From the NCBI GenBank assembly GCA_013399695.1, contig VXAU01004370.1, positions 480,598 through 544,597 of the forward strand: a stretch of 64,000 bases of DNA, given 5' to 3'. This document shows positions 45,201 to 60,200 of this stretch, one piece after another. The stretch comes from Formicarius rufipectus (lineage: Eukaryota; Chordata; Aves; Passeriformes; Formicariidae). Position numbers and translations under genes: made by a program. Numbering within the stretch: position 1 is the stretch's first letter; each line of letters starts with the position of its first letter. Under the pieces are notes generated by a model, which was not told where the DNA came from, did not search any database, and was given only the letters and a program-made list of their open reading frames with translations.

Positions 45201-48200
45201 GATGGGACAGAAAATGAATGGGATGAAAGTCAGTGCTTCTCAGCATATATTTAATCAAGCAGTAGGAGCTGTGCATGACATGAGACACTATACCTAGCAA
45301 CAGGGCTTGCTGCTTCTGTATCTGCTCAAGTTCATCATGTAATTCTTTCTTTGCTTTCTCCTCCAAGGTTTGTATTTCCAGCCTATGAGACTGATGTTGG
45401 ATCTTGAAAGTCTCATTAAATTCCTTTTTCAAACGTTCTTCTGCATCCTGTAAGCAAAAGGCCCCCCCAAAAAACAAAGTAGTTGGAGCCTATTTATCAG
45501 CTTGTTTTTCTTGTAATGCCAGGATTAATCTGGCCTTCCATTGTAGAATTTTTATTTTTATCACCGCTTTACCAGACACTGAAAGCATAATGAAAGCATA
45601 AAAATGAGCTGAAATTAAAATGTAAAATTTTAATAGGTACAGGATAAATTATCAAGATATCACCTCTTAGATTTGTTGCACATGATGAAATAATAACACT
45701 GACATCTTTTTACTATTTGACATCAGAAGGATGTTTTACCCTTCAACATACAAAGCCCCCAGATTTGACCCGTTGGTCATTGCTTATCACAGTGTATCAG
45801 ACTGGCAACTATCTTTCCTTGGATCATTCTTAGCTAAAACTTCCACTGTCACTAGAAGTACTGCTGATAAACTGTAAATGATAAAGCAGTTGCTCTGTAG
45901 AGGCTCTGAAATCAAACTCCTTCCCTCAGTTTCATTCTTACCAACTCACTGCCTTCATCTAGGTTTTGCTTAAACTGAAATTTTATTCTGAATAGATAAA
46001 CAAGATGGTAAATTCTGTTTAGGGTGGTTTTACTCTCTCTGTTTTCTAAGGTTTTCTAAGATGTGTGAATCAACAGGGACATCTGAACTCCATGTCACAA
46101 TTACATTTGCTCTTTAAAGTTGATTTTTCTCAAACAGTAACAGTCTTTAGAACCTTAGTATATTGTATTAACATTTTGTCACTGAAATAAATCCTCTTGA
46201 ACCTTTAAAAGCTTACTGAATTGATTTCTTGAAGGTATATAGGGCAATACACATCATTATACATGTGTATTATACTTTTCAAGTATTTCTGTTTAAATTA
46301 ACAATGGATGAAAAATAACACTGAGTCCTGTCATTAATATACTCAGGAATTCCCTTGTACTTCTGAAGCAGGAGCACAGATAAAAACACTTGTATTCATT
46401 GCAGCTTAACTGTAGGGTATATTATTTTATGAAACATTTATTCACACCATGGTCTAAGTTAAATGTATTAAAAAAACCCCAAACTCAGCCTGATGACGAT
46501 GAGGTTTCAAAATCACAGGATAATTCATTATGTGCAACAATGGCAACCCATCATTAAGCTAACTGGAGATAACAGAGTTGTGATAATCAGCTCTCACTAA
46601 AATGGTTTATCCCATAAATATGCTGTGGAGTTTTTTTTAGATTAGTATGTAGTAAACTGACCTTTAGTTCCTGATTTTTGCTTTTCTCCAACATTTTTAA
46701 GACTTTTTGATGTGATGCCTCCAACTGCAGTTTAACATTTTGGTTTTCTTTAATGGTGTTTTGAAGATCCTGCAAAAGCTTCTCTTTTTCTTTGTTGGAC
46801 TGTAGATTATGTTTCCTCAGTGACTCCTTGAAATTATTTGCTTGTTGGTCTAATATTTGCTTCAGCTGAGCCACCTTCCAGAAAAGTAAGTCAGCAGGAT
46901 AGGATTAATGGCTGCATTCACAATGGAGAGGAATTATGTAAAGCTGAGTATGTTTTATGAACTTGTGTTGCTCTATGAAAAAATAGCAAGATGCTCATTT
47001 TGTGCAAGGGGCTCTTTTTCCAGTGAAGAATAACAACCCTTTTGCATATATTGTCTGTTGCTCATCAAGTACTTTTAAAAAATTATTTCGTTTGAAATCA
47101 TCTCCATCTCATACATGCAATCCATAGTTCAACTTGCACAATTATTGTATCACAAATCAGGAGGCAGGCCTAAGTCTGTGCTAATTGCTGTCCCAGAAAT
47201 GTAACACTGCAGAGTCCATTTACATAAAGCAGAACTAATGGAAATAAGAATTCTGCACCTTAAGCTTCAGATTTATCTTAATTACAAAACACAGTAGATG
47301 TGCAGAATGGCTGACAGAAAAGTAGCAAAATTACCTGTTTATATGAATAAATTAGTGGGGTTTGTTTTGGTGGGGAAGGAAGGAGGAGTCTGTACTTTTC
47401 TTAATTTTCAGCAAAAATTTCTACTTGTCATACCAAATAGAATAGCTGTGAAAATCTGAAAAACTGCCCTCTGCATAGGAACAAGCATACTCAGTAAGGC
47501 CAATTAGCGGTTTTGCTGCTGTATCTCAGTTCCAAGTAAGACTTTTTGCTTCCTGCAATACCTTTATGCCTCTTGCCTTTTCCTTTGGGGAACATGTAAA
47601 AGAGGATGGTCTGTTTTTCATTTTTATATACTTGTACTTTTCAGCCTTAATCAAACTGTGAAAGGAAGTAGTTTGCATCCTTATGATTTGATGTGACTTT
47701 AAATGATTGAAACGATGTTACACACATCTGCATTTTGGATACAATATGGATTATAACCCATGCCTGTCCCTGTTCTTATCTCTATGCTAACACATGTTCT
47801 TTTTCTCTTCAGTTTTGCCTTAATTAATGCCATGCATACTATAGACAGACTGTTAGCTGAGGAAGCACTGCAGCTTTAGCTAGATAAATAGGTGCTTGTA
47901 ACTCCAGCTACACATTTGTGGCCCTTTTGGATGTAGCATCACAAAGGCTATATGAAGATCTGCTAAATGCAATAAAGAGTCTCTGTCATTCCACACCTCA
48001 TTCACATTACACCTTCCAGTACACTCTGAGCTACACAGGAGAAAAAGAGGCACAACATGCAAAGATGTTACTTATCATGAACTACCTAGGCACAGTCAGC
48101 ATTGTGCTGTTCAAGGGGAGAGACTGGTGAATTATGCCAGATCTCTTTAAATCATAGTAAATCTTTCTGATGATGGCTAAATGTACTCCTGCTAGCTCAT

Positions 48201-51200
48201 GGCCCTGTTCTTTCTCACACGGTTGAGCATGCTGGCTCCTCTCCTCCAAATGATACGTTTTCTCCTTTGCTTTTCCTGAGGCCCTTCTCCCTTCCCAGAT
48301 GGATCACAGCCCTTATACAAGTATCCTGTAAGCGTCTACTTCCTAGCACAGAATTGTGCGCTCAAGGCTCAAAATGCTGCAAGCCACAAAGATTGAATCA
48401 GTTCCCAGGGTTTCAACTCCTTTTGGAAAAAGGACATTCTGTACTTCCAAATACATTACCCCTTGACTTCGCTTCTAGTCCCGATTTCTGCTTTTGCCAT
48501 TTCTTGGCATCTGCTCCTTTCTCTCTAGAATTTGTACAGCTCTTTATATCTCAGAAATAAATCCTGATATTGGAGAAGAAAAATTAATTTGAATTTTTTT
48601 TTTCTGAGATAGTTTAGAATCATTTCTACTTGATAAATTTGTCCTATTTTAATTGTTTTGTTGTTGGGGTTTTTTTTGGCTACACAGCAACTAAGCAGGC
48701 TCCTGAAAACACTGTAGAAACTTGTTGCCTTTTGTCTGTTGGTAGTTCATAATTTTGAGTAAAAAGTTTGCATTTACAGAATATCATATGATTTGTTTCT
48801 GTGTAAACACTATTCATGTGAAACACAAATGTTTATGAACTTCATGTTTTTGAGATAGCTCAAAACCCATTACTTGAACACACACACATGTATCATGAGA
48901 ACAACATAACTTCCTCTACTAAATCTGGATTCTGTACCTCTGCGAGCAGCTACAAAAATGAATTTTGTTCCATTTTTTATTAGAACTGCTGTTCCTATAC
49001 ACAAGTCAATATACTGTGTTCCTTCTATTTCAGTAAAAGTCTGTACTTCACTGAAAATCCCTAAGGCAAGTTCCTTTTTTCCATTTCATTGGTGATGGCC
49101 ATGACTGATCTTGTACTTCAGTTTCCCTCTGAACCCTTTCCAACAGCTTGCTCATAAAGGGCCATATTACTATGGATTTCTTTTACCAGCTGAGATAGTG
49201 TGCTAAGTTTAAATTTCAAAGTTCCTCAGATTTATTACTGATGTTTCACATGTTCTGAGATCTACAGCAGTATTTGTAATTTAGACATAACAGAAATCTG
49301 CAGATAAGAGACAAATCTTGTTAAAAACTCTTTAGCAAATCTACCAGCTTGGGTAGTTGACTGCCTCCTACTTGGTGGCCAAACCCAGCTATCAGTAAAA
49401 CTTCTAGTGAAGTAATCCAAAGGAAATGTTGTTTGTTTTTTAAGTTTTCCTTTTGATGTGTACATTTAAATATTTCCTCAAAAATGAATTGTTTTTAAAA
49501 CTTCAATTATTTAATCATTTGCAAGAAGACAAATCACTTTATTCATAGAACACAGGGAAAGAAAAGGTAGCACTGATGGTTCTGTTTTGTGTGTGAGAGA
49601 GAGAGAGGAAGCACAGAGGCACAGAAAAAAGAAGAGAGCAAGAGAGAACATGCCTGTGCATTATGAAGGTAATTGGGACACTTACCCAACTGATGAGGGC
49701 CTAAGGTGTCCAATGACAACTTTATATACAAGTGAAGAAATGGCAACAGGTGAGACTGTAACTCACTCTGTTTTATCCTATAACCCAGTGACAAGGGGAC
49801 TCTTTAAATAGTGAGAAAGCTTACAGAAGAAAAAGAAACAAAGAAATAAACCAAACAAGCCCAGCTCTCACATACATCATGGGAATACAGGTTGGTAGGT
49901 AAGAAGAAAAACATTCCTTCATCCGGTGTTTTATGAATAAAGTTCTTTATTTTGTTCTAAGTGCTGGGAAATGAAAGATTAGTTTTATCACTTCTTAAAC
50001 AACTTCAAGCTGACATGGTATGTTTGAATCTCACTGAAGCTATCCAACCAAATTGATTTATTTAATTTGAAAGAGCATGTAGCTTCAGCTGCCTCCAACC
50101 CTGAGTTACAGTTAACTAGTCATCCAGTTGTTTCTTGGCTTCTTCTGTTGTGTCATCCAAATAAACATATACAAAAAAATATATATTTATCTGAAAAATC
50201 TAGTGAAGAGTAATTGCCAATACTATTGTTTATGAAAATCATTAATTGTCTTTAATGTGTGATGGGATCTATCTGTGGCCTGCATATACTCCAAGAGCAG
50301 GCAGATGCCAGAGCCACTTGCCAACCATACTTTTGTTTCAGAGCAGCTGCAATTTTATTTATTTTTTTTTTTTTTAAATAAGTATGTGATAAATCATAAG
50401 ATTTAATCAAAAGGGGCACTTGGTCTTCTAGTTACAGGTAAAACATTTACTTTGTCTTCACACCTATTGAACTCAAGCCAATGTTTTCCTATATAAAGAA
50501 AGGAAATACTGAAGTTTTTAGGTCCTGCAGTTGTTCCTTGCAAAACTAACCTTTGATGTGAAACAATGCTGTACAGTCTCCCTATCAGCTGATAAAATAT
50601 GCATTAGCATTATTACACTCAACAATGCAATTTTTTGCTAGGCTTTCTTAAACTGCGTAAAAGGAATGTGCCAGAAGAGTATGCTGTATATTTTCTAACA
50701 GAAAAACTGGAAACAGGAACAATGTCACTTGGAATATTTCTTAAGCAAATTAAATAGTCATCGCAGCAGGAAGGATGAAAAGAGGCACATCTAAACTTCA
50801 TTTTTGGTCACAACATTATAAACCTTTCAGACTCTTCACAGACAATTATTGGTTCAAAATACTTCTAACATGAAATAAAAGATCAAGCTAACTAGAAATA
50901 GGCTAAACAGTAAATTGGTAGCAACAGACAACACAATGCAGTAAGAAATCAGATGAAAAAGTAGAATTAAATAAATTATTTCTCAGTGGTTGAGGGAAAA
51001 GGCCTTACAAAAATGTATCAGGCATATAAATATTCTTTATCAGGAAGCCTGCTACTTCTAACAGAGGCTAAGAAAAAAAAATTCCATCTCATCAGGTTTC
51101 CTCCTCCTGTCTTGCAATTAAAAGGACTGTCAAATCCGCCAGTGCAAATCCTTCTCTGGAATGTTTTGCAGTGCCCAAGCATTCTACAGTGCTTCGTTAC

Positions 51201-54200
51201 TTCAAAACAGACAGCCAGACTGTCAATTTGTTTAAATTGGTAAGGCAATATTTAAGGCAATGTAACTATGCCAACTCACAACAGTCCAGAATCTATTTGG
51301 ATATTTTTATTATTAACAAATCAGCAACACTGTAGGATTTTGAGATTTATAATGTCTTCCTGCTACAGAAGAAAACTTCTTGAAGAAAATAGAGTTCTAA
51401 TACCTTTACTAGTTCACTTTTATCCACCAAAATTACATAAAGGGATCTTAAAGAAACAATACCTAACCACAGTATAAACTCAAGGCAACAGTATCTTTTT
51501 AGGCTCTCCTCAATTCTTTTCAAAGTTTAGGGTTATGTTTGCACTTGACAGTGATTCCACCTCCCACTGTCTTCCATGTAAAGAAAAAATGAACAAGTAT
51601 TACTAAAAGATGCCTGAAAAGTTTTGAAATACTTCAAAAGTCTTTCAAGTTTCATTCTTTTCTAACCATAATTACTGTCTTTCTTCTGGGAAGGATGTCT
51701 TGATGCTTTTGAAGAAGTACTTCTCAGACTTTGATAGCCCATGGCTAAAAATACTTGGCAAGTAAAAGGGTCTGAAAGCCATCACAGTTGGCTCCCCCGT
51801 TTGCTTTCTGCTTTGACTGTGCTTGCAAGCACAATTTCTCAATGCATTGCTACGGGATGGATTTATATAAAAGAGTTAAATTTTCTTTTGATGCACCATA
51901 GAAAAGCCACTTCAATTGAGAATTTGTTCATAGTCAAAATAAGGCTCCCAAATGCTATAGGGTTGCACTCCTACTATGATGCTATTACATCATAACTGTA
52001 ATATATATATATATATAAAAGAAATAANNNNNNNNNNNNNNNNNNNNNNNNNNNNNNNNTGCTATTACATCATAACTGTAATATATATATATATATATAA
52101 AAGAAATAATGACAAAATAAAGAAATTATATTTTACTGGGTTTTTTTAGGCTTATTTCACAGTTACTTTAACCAAGTTCACAATTAATAGCCTTCCTAAA
52201 CTTGCAGCAATTCCTAACCAGAAGGAACAATATGAACATACGCCACTGCTGCTATTTGGTGGTACATCCAAGATCCATCAAAACACCCTGCATTGCTGTG
52301 CTAGCATTGTTCGAAAATGTATATGATAAGGTGATGTTTGCAATTCCATTTTATGTATCTTCTAATTCCACAATAAAGGCACAGAATCACAGAATATCCT
52401 AAGTTGGAAGGGACACACAGGGATCACTGAGTCCAATTCCTGGTCCTGCACAGGACACCCCGAGAGTCACAACATGTATCTGAGAGCATCATCCAAAGCT
52501 TCTTGTCCTCCATCAGGCTTGGTGCTGTGACCACTTCCCCGGGGAGCCTGTTCCAGCACCCTACCACCCTCTGGGTGAAGAACCTTTTCCTAATATCCAA
52601 ACTAAACCTCCCCTGACACAACTTCAAGCCACTGCCTCAGGTCCTGTCACTGGTCAGCACAGAGATCAGTGCCTGCCCCTCCTCTTCCCCTCACGAGGAA
52701 GTTGTAACTGCAATGAGGTCTCCCCTCAGTCTCCTCCAGCTGAACAGACCAAGTGACCTCAGCTGCTTGTCCTATGACTTCGCCTTCAGGCCCTTCATCA
52801 TCTTTGTTGCTCTCCCTTTGGACACTCTCTAAGAGCTCAGTGTCTTTCTTACATTGTGGCACCAAGACCCTTTAACACAGGTTGAAGGATCTTCCCGTAG
52901 TGCAAAACCAAGGAACTGGAGAGCCTTAGTGAGTTACCATTTGACCCACACAGGATCTCACATCTTTCCTTCCAAAGGACCAAACAAATGTGAATCTGAT
53001 TTCTTTATACATAAAAATCTCATTAATAGAGAAATACTTCCACTTTGAAGTGCAACACCAGAGAGATGAAATTATCACACTTCTGTCTACTCTGCATAGT
53101 GCTCTAGCTATGTCAGCCCAACCACAAATGGGTCTTATGCAGCCAAGGAAGCTATTTTTATATCTGAAAATGTATCCAGGTTGGAACTGGATTAGTAACA
53201 GCACATTGCCTAACCTTTGAGGCGGAAGCTCTGGGCTGAGGCATTGCAAAGGTTCCCAGCTGGGAATCATGCCCTCAGTGAAACATAATGTTGCATAGTA
53301 AATGGTGCTCTCTTGGCTGTGAATATTCACCTACTTACAGCAGGACACTATTACAAGTTGAAACTACTTCCTTTCTCTGGCAATACTGACAATTAATTAG
53401 TTCAGAAAGGAACTTTTGGAGTATCACGAAAAATGCAAAGCTTTTCTTCAGGTGGAACATTTCCGCCTTTTGGGGAGCACTGTTAGATTCTAAGATACAA
53501 TAAAACATTTCTTGGTGTATCTCTTCATATGTAAAATGGAACTGTGAACATAACATACAGCATGATATGTACTATTTTATGTTATCTATTTATATTTATA
53601 GTGGCAATAATTCCTACCACTCCTTGCTAATTTACCATGATCCTGTGATATGAGAGGATGAGCAGTTAGGAAACAGATTTCTTTCATACTTTTTCTGTCC
53701 TGAACATGTAACTCCAAGAAAGTAATTTGATTACTCAAATTAGGTTTTGCAGATGGAAAAAGTAAGCCTAAATAAATCCTCCATGTCATAAACCTTTCAG
53801 TTTCTTTGAGACCTTTCACTGGAATGCTCCATCTGCATGAATACATACCATACTGAGATGTTACAGTGTGCCGGTACTCGTCCCTTCCACCTTTCCCTCA
53901 CACCTCCAATCAGGGTAACTTTCAGGCATTACCCAGGAATACTACAACATCAAGGCAAATTTTCATCTTTGAATAGACTATGATATTTTTTCAGAAAAAA
54001 GTATATTTACAGGAATATGAAAATGAGTAGACAACTGAATTCTGAGAACCCAGGTTTTGCAATAGGTGTGTAGAAGTCATTCCAGATAGGTTAATATAGG
54101 TTGGATTGACCTGAAATTCTCTCAGAATGGAACTTGTAGAAAACAATGGCATACAGAAATGCAGAGTGAAACCTAAAAACGGGATTTAGCTGGAACTTTG

Positions 54201-57200
54201 AGAATAGTATGAACTACACTTAAATTCCGTATTTCTAAGACTGGAAAATGGAGTCAGAATGTCACTGTTTGATAACAGAATGTACAAATCTGTCTTACAG
54301 GAGAAATGAAAGAGAAAAGGCCATGGTGCACTCCGAACTAGTCCAGCTAGTATAGCACAGATGGGAGAAAAAACAGGCTCTACATATAGTAAATGAGCAC
54401 AACACATGCACATGCATACCAAGCAGTAGTGATGGCACGTGGGAAACTGGACACAGGCAGTAGAGGGAGAACAACTTGCTTAGCCCTCTGATGATCCTAT
54501 CTGTGCTTTCTCTGTCTTAAAATGCTCATCAGGGGCTTATTATGGCCGCTCAGAGTCTACAAATATTAGCTGAGGAAGATCTGGATTTTCAGCTTTGGTG
54601 GAGTTGTTGCCATGCAAACTCCTGCTGAACTTGCTGGAAGTGAAACTGGTTAGAGTCAGTGCAGATATAAACTGATGCAAATGTTAGACAGCCACTCTCA
54701 ACATCAGTGGCTATATGTAATTCAGTAGTTCCACAGTTGTTCATTACGTTCTCTTGAGCAAGACTGAAGAAATTTTGTGTATTTGCAAATATCTTCATTT
54801 TGCTTAATAAAACCTTGGAGACAAAACAATGCATTTGCAGGTAAATTAAAAAAAAAAAAAAAGGATGACAAAGATGAACAATTCTCATGATAGAAACACG
54901 TCCATTTACCCATAATCTCCCTGAATGGACAATCACAAATAGTTTCATTCTTTTCCTGAAAAAGGTACTAAATGCAATTACACACTTGAGGTAGAAAAAT
55001 AAATGCATCACACAGCATCGTGAGAACTTTTCACCAGGGCACTGATTTCAGTGCTGCTAAAACAGCCATGACACCCACAAACCTACTCTGGGGTCACAAT
55101 GCTTTCTCCATTTCTGACTGTGAGAACATAGAGGAAGGCATACCTAACTACTGATACAGACTAAACTATTGCACATTCCAATCTCCTTCAGTTACCACCC
55201 TTACCAAAAAGCAGGCAGAACAATGATCTGTTTGACCTTTTTACCATTCAATTCTCATGGAGGCAAGAAAATAAGCAGGCCCCTCTACATCTCCAAGCAT
55301 GAGAAAAAAAAAACCAACCAAAACAAAACAGAAAGTCCACAAGATTTGTAAGGCAGGTCCTAATCTCACTTAGTCCTGTGTACACACAGTCAGACCCACC
55401 ATGCAACCCTAATATAGCTAAGTTTCTCACCAGAAGCCTTAAGTAGATCTCCAAAGAGTGATATATGAAATTTATCAAAATAAATGGACTTCTCAAAATC
55501 TTCACAGATGTTTAGAAGCAGTTATTTCTGTTATTTCTATCTGGAGTCCTTGCATGTTTTCTTGAATAATAATCACAACAAATACTATTAAAATCTAATC
55601 CAGAATCTCTCAGATGGGGTGAAAAATGAAGAGGCCTTTTATTACTGGGTTACATTTACGCTCAGTTTACCTCAAGTGAAGAGTTTTGAAGTTTCCCAGT
55701 TAGTACTTCCTTCTCTTTCTCTAGTTGCTTTAGTTCACACTCTGATTTTCTTTTAAATTCATCTAGCTGTGTCTGGAGCTCCTAAAATAAAAGATTGAAA
55801 AAAAGGGAAAAAAAAGAAAGAAAGAAGAGACAAGACAAAAGTATGCAATAGCTGGGACAAAACATACAGCATGAAAAAGAAAGACGACATTTCTTCTACA
55901 TTAACCTAGGTAACAGAGCAGTTTATACAACAGACCATGCTACTGTCTTTTAATGTCACTTCTGTATTATTCAATTTAAAAAGTATACACGGTTTGGTTT
56001 GGTTCTTTCTAATACTAGTGTGAGACAATACAGTTTGTATAATCCTAACTGTCTACTGAAAGCTTCCCTATGGTGGAAAACTGTACAGCATGAAGAGGCA
56101 GGCTGTTTTGCCTTGAGTGGTGTTAGTATTCAAAATAATTTAGTATGTAAGAGTCGCCCACAAGATCTGAAAAATCATAACTATACCTTGGCCATATAAA
56201 TAACAAGGTGACTAACTAATGGGAAATTAATGGAAAAGAGAATCAAAGGGAGCACTACCTGATAGCATCCATATAGAAATCACAGTGAGGAAGTAAAACT
56301 AAAATTAAACTGAAAGAAAAAAAAAGAGGACTAGATAATCACCTTATTGCTGAAAATAGTTTAAAAATCAATAACACCAGTTGCAAGACAGCGACCAAGA
56401 GCTTGTACCAATTGTTTGTAGCAAGTGTGAGCAGTTGTTTATTGTGGAGAGAATGAATGTGCACCTTCTAGAAACTTCCTGAAGTGATAAGCATTACAAG
56501 CTTATTAATGCACTTGCTCTTCCTATTTGTGCCAATTTGCTGACTGAATATTCTGTAACTTCAGACACTACAAATGGAGGCAACAGAGGAAAAAAGAGTA
56601 GCAATTTAACACCTCCCCCACCCTGTATAGCTCCTTCTCACACATCCCACCCTGTTTAAAACATAGGTACCAACTAAAGGATGGAATTAAACAGATACTG
56701 CAAGGGAGAAATTAGCTTTAGCTTTGCCTGCACAAAAAGGAGAGGATGTAACAGCCTTTTTGATTAAAACCTGAAGATCAGGTGCAACATTCCCACTGCA
56801 ACTCTGTCAACTTTCTTTTCTATATCTTAGTTTTGCTACTTAGAAAACAGATATAATAGTTCTCAAACAGCTGTTACAGGCCTTAGCTGAATCAGAGGGT
56901 ATAAATAGCATTAATAATGAAAAATATTATCATTTTCTTTCAATAACCCTAGATTTTTCTTAATTAATATGAATGTCTAAGAAGACATGATTCTGAGTAA
57001 TAATATTTATTGCCTGTAAGCAATAAATGTCTCCTACTATGCCTTTTTTTCCTAAAGTATGAAGTGCTGATATTTAAATTTTATCTGACTCACATGAAGA
57101 GCTTCAGCCTGGCATAATTGTAAGTATACCTGTACAATCTTATAATAAGAAGAGTACACTGTAAAAAAGGCAAAGTCATTATCATAAGGCTTATACCAAT

Positions 57201-60200
57201 GTAACTTATACCAGTGTACCAGCACTGCATCTTCCCGTACTGATCTAACAGGAGCCCTTTCACAGGCAAATAAAATGATTTATTCACACAGGTTGGATTT
57301 TGAGAAATGAGATGGCATTAAGTGTATAAACTCCAAAACTTTCATGGAAATTAACTCTTCTGACAAGCACTAAACACAATTCCTAATGTCCAAAGTCAGG
57401 AAAGTATGATTTAGCTCAACATTTAGTGACAGCAGCTGCATGATTTTTATGACTTCACAATGGGTCAGCAAGCATTGAACTCGGAAAGTTGTACCAGTGT
57501 TAACTGCAAAAAATGGGTAGAAGTACATTCTTAGAACCAAGAAGGGTCTAAAGAACACTTGATCAGTAGTCTGATTGTCCAATTTACAAACTTCTCTAAT
57601 TAATCTTTTTTTCTGTCTAGAAGATGTCTGACAAACACACAAGTACACTAGGAGTCAGAAAGTGAATTCCTCCTTAGTTTGTGCCCAAATCTGGCACACC
57701 ACTTGGATACACACTGAGCTGTAAATTTCACTAAGCACTAAAGCACGTGACTAAAGCTAAACATGTGTTTCAAGGTTCTCCTCCACTTTAATAGATTTCA
57801 GCTCACGTTTAGGTTCCTACTGCACACAGATAGCAGTTCTCATGAAAGTGAAATTCTTTGAAGAATCTCTTAAGCCAATCGCTGCTAATGGGTATTAACA
57901 AGAGTTACAGCCCAGCCACTTAAAACACACTGAAAAGAGGTGTTGCTCAGATAAGCTGTCTGGATCCGTGAGAAGATGAGCATTCTTTCTGACTAAAGCT
58001 AAAGGGCATAAATATACTTATTTATATTGTGGGGCTGTGTCTATGTATTTGTTTGTAAATAGTTGTAAGTTCATTGGTAACCCATGCACTCTGAATTAAT
58101 TTACCAACTCTTGCAGAATTGTATGCTCTGCCTAAACAGTGCAAAATTTTGATTAAATCAATTTAGCTGAGTATTTCACAGCACAGATCCATGAAAATTT
58201 AAGTCAGAAATTGGAAAAACACCCACATTTTTCTTCAGGAGGGCTCTTAAATAAATCACTCCAACTGCGACATGCAAAGCATGCAAGGATAAGTGTTGCT
58301 AAGAAGGCAGTTTATCACATCAAGGATAAATTCACCTTCCTGTCTGTGAAGCTTTTCACAGAAATACATCAGCATGACCTTTTTTTTTTTTTTCCCTTCA
58401 GTAAGACCATAGGAAGAAAATCCTGGCATTTTATGTTAATTCAAAGTGCCCACACTGAGCATAATTCAAATGATGTCACTGTGACCAATAAGATTAAAAC
58501 CAAAAGAATTAAAGCATCTATAAATAGATGCACGTTCCTACCTTCTGCCTTTTTTTTCCCCTTTCAGATACTATGAAGTTTTAGACTCGCCTGATTTCCT
58601 TCGTATCTTTTCTTACAAGACCTACCATCTCTTTTAACAGCTATTCCTTCAGTCAAATCTTTTCCTTATGGGACTGATGCTTGACTTTAAAAAGAAATTT
58701 CTCTCTTTTATTCATACCCTCTTTATAAGTAGCTACAGTTTCTATAGTCTATAAAACACACCAGATATATATATATATGTATTTAGCTGGAAATACTCTA
58801 CTGAAAAATACTGGCTTTATTTTAGTTAACAATGTAATACTGTACTGATTCAGGATAAGCCTCTTCTGCAATCTAGGAATGGTTTTGCTGTTCTGGTTTG
58901 AGCTTGTGTGTGTAACTCACTTCCAACCATGCAGGATTCCTCAAGGACAACCTTAGTCCTGTGAAAAAGTACAGTGGACAATTTGTTTTTTCTTATGTCT
59001 CTGATGCCAGGTCTAATTTTCCAGAATGGTAGTACAACAATAGTTTTAGAGAACTAAAAGGTACAGAAAAGATTCAGGGCTGGACAATTGCTTAAGGGGA
59101 GACATTGTGCAGACGGAACTCTCAGGATACACACATTCCTCACTGTACTGAGTTTATTCTTGGTATTGCTTGTGCATTGCTTTTCAGAGTAACCGTTTTC
59201 TATATTCAAAAAGAAATAAATCAGTATTTGAACTTGACCTCAACAGAGAAAGTCTGCCTTGGACATTATTCTCTTTAAGGTTTTGGTTACAGCAGCAGTT
59301 GAACACTCAGGTCTGGTATACTCATGTATGTCCATGGTTTCTTTGCTGCCTTTGCAGCAACTCATGTATGTCAGGTTATAAATGGGAGTTATTCCACTGA
59401 ATGAGCTCAGAGATCTGGGGATCTTACAGGACTGACTATTGTACAATAATCCAAAAGCCATTCATCTTAAAAAGGAAAACTGCATTGATTTCAGCACTTT
59501 TGGTATGCCATGCCTTTGAATATTTGAGAGTCAATCACCTGTTAAAGCTCTTGCACATCTTCAGACCTGCTCTTTTTCTGACTGTTTGGGACAAGTCATT
59601 TACTGCAGCTGCGTTTTTGACGCAGTTCATCTACTTTATTAACAGCTTTGCTTTGGGAATTCAACATAGTTTTCATATCTCCTGTGGTATCAAAATTTAC
59701 ATTTCAAATAGCATAAATAACTTGCAGAATTTCCAATATAAGTGACTACTAACAAGGGAAATACTTCAGAATGACATTAATGAGCATCTTACCTGCTTTA
59801 TGCAGGATTTCCTTTCCTTGATGTGTATTTCTCTCTTTGACTACACTATACCTTTTGATCCCAGAATTTCTTGCTGTGTTCTCTTAAGCTACACTTCCAA
59901 ATCTTAAAATATGCATGATGTTACTTCCACGTTCATTACATAGGTCCTTTTCTTGTCACAAGAAATAAATGCTTATTTTCTCTCTTGGTGTAGTTCCATG
60001 ACATAAATCTTTCACCTAGAGAGCTGGTTTAAATGCGATTTTTGCTCTTCCATACCTTTAAACTGTCTCTGCTGCCAGAGTATTTGTAATGTGGAGCCAT
60101 TCCCTCACATGTAGTAAGCATCATTGTAAAGTGAACACTCAAGTCACTACCTGAAAGATATCTGAGATTATCCTAAACTTGAAAGAGGTTACACTTCCAG

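Larger units (their letters stand above)
46875..55670. other. Large FAM184B intron (8.8 kb)
   Basis: Contains a minus-strand CR1, an assembly gap and a GA-rich microsatellite at about 49592-49648. I found no exon on the minus strand, although the human protein has additional sequence at this point. Confidence 0.55.

Noticed and set aside
59793..59880. Possible minus-strand exon before a strong CAG/GTAAGA donor
   Set aside because: No pyrimidine tract upstream and no resemblance to FAM184B; one open frame is bounded by a stop just upstream.
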